Assembly (NCBI GenBank): GCA_938018045.1
Contig: CALIIP010000068.1
Span: forward strand, 1-6,610
DNA length: 6,610 nt
Source: an uncultured Flavobacteriaceae bacterium
GTDB taxonomy: Bacteria; Bacteroidota; Bacteroidia; Flavobacteriales; Flavobacteriaceae
Direction: 5' to 3'
Shown here piece after piece: positions 6,140-6,610 of this stretch. The notes under the pieces were generated by a model. It did no database searches. It saw only the letters and a list, made by a program, of their open reading frames with translations, and was not told the origin of the DNA. The first letter of the stretch is position 1, and each line of letters opens with the position of its first letter. The translations under genes were made by a program, and so were the position numbers.

Positions 6140-6610
6140 ATGGACACAAAAAAGTACACCAACAAGTTACAAAAAAGTTCTGTATTGTTCTTACAATTAG
6201 GACTCGTATTAACATTGCTCACAACCTATCTTGCGTTTGAGTTGAAAACAGAGCAAAGAGCAACTGCTTATAAAAAACCTAAAGTAGAAACTGAAAAACC
6301 TTATGAGTTTACAACTATTGATGATTTTCAAATTGAAGAGAAAATTGTAAAAAAGAGCAAGCAAATTGCTAAAAAAAAATCATCACCTGAGTTTAAAATT
6401 GATAAGACTGATGCAAAAGAAAAAGATGCGCTACCGTTTGAAGTAAAAGATCCTAAAGAAAATAATTCCGTAGAAACTAAATTGGTTTATGTTGAACCAA
6501 CAATTGAAGTATTTCCAGAAGATGTTCCTTATACAAGCATTCAAGAAGTTCCAATTTTTCCAGGTTGCGAGAAGGTAAAAGAGTCAAAAAAGAGAGCTTG
6601 TTTTGATAAG
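6140..6610 (+). CDS. Second TonB-family energy transducer (3' end missing)
   Basis: The frame from ATG 6140 is open for 157 codons to the window edge. The layout matches tonB1: a basic cytoplasmic N-terminus (MDTKKYTNKLQKSS), one transmembrane helix (about residues 15-33, LFLQLGLVLTLLTTYLAF), a charged periplasmic linker, then QEVPIFPGC at residues 135-143, equivalent to EDVPVYPGC of tonB1. Cys143 and Cys154 parallel the cysteine pair of tonB1. The receptor-contacting C-terminal domain is mostly beyond the window. The linker differs from that of tonB1: it has no proline run, is balanced in charge overall, and carries a Lys cluster at 68-80 encoded partly by an A9 run (6371-6379). The start is the first Met, 51 bp after the terminator tract, and gives the expected short N-terminus. 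It is probably a separate transcript from tonB1. The homology to tonB1 and the anchor plus PGC motif make the family call firm; the substrate is unknown. Confidence 0.87.
   Translation, partial: MDTKKYTNKLQKSSVLFLQLGLVLTLLTTYLAFELKTEQRATAYKKPKVETEKPYEFTTIDDFQIEEKIVKKSKQIAKKKSSPEFKIDKTDAKEKDALPFEVKDPKENNSVETKLVYVEPTIEVFPEDVPYTSIQEVPIFPGCEKVKESKKRACFDK

Noticed and set aside
1..6610. Mobile elements, tRNA/rRNA genes, CRISPR arrays, attachment sites
   Set aside because: I looked on both strands and saw no transposase, integrase, spaced repeats, cloverleaf-like segments or abrupt composition changes.

Overview
The window looks like chromosome from a member of the Flavobacteriia (Bacteroidota), most likely Flavobacteriaceae. 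Four things point there. The coding sequence is strongly AT-rich. The start codons are preceded by A/T-rich stretches without clear Shine-Dalgarno sequences. The largest gene is SprA, the outer-membrane channel of the type IX secretion system (T9SS), a system restricted to the Bacteroidota and close relatives. The gene order sprA - gcvH - vanZ-like - tonB is one I recall from flavobacterial genomes. I cannot name the genus from sequence alone.

Layout, all on the + strand. Bases 1-4443 are the C-terminal 1480 residues of SprA; its 5' part lies outside the window. After a 69-bp gap with a candidate promoter comes gcvH (4513-4893), the lipoyl carrier of the glycine cleavage system. A small VanZ-family membrane protein (4859-5245) overlaps the gcvH 3' end by 35 bp. 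A further 69-bp gap leads to tonB1 (5315-6028), a complete TonB-family energy transducer with an extremely acidic periplasmic linker. A strong intrinsic terminator (6058-6089) closes this group. A second, paralogous TonB-family gene (6140-6610) then begins behind a candidate sigma-54-like or Bacteroidota housekeeping promoter and runs off the right edge.

How the genes may work together: SprA exports T9SS cargo across the outer membrane (adhesins such as those used in gliding, and hydrolases). TonB proteins pass proton-motive-force energy from ExbB/ExbD to outer-membrane TonB-dependent receptors. GcvH is a metabolic protein with no evident link to secretion, and the VanZ-like protein has no assigned role here. 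The cluster is conserved-looking core genome. There are no mobile elements, RNA genes, CRISPR arrays or signs of recent transfer, and no stretch over 300 bp lacks a gene. I see no convincing new system. The points most worth a second look are the placement of gcvH/vanZ beside sprA, the contrasting linkers and shared cysteine pair of the two TonB paralogs, and the regulatory region at 6081-6139.
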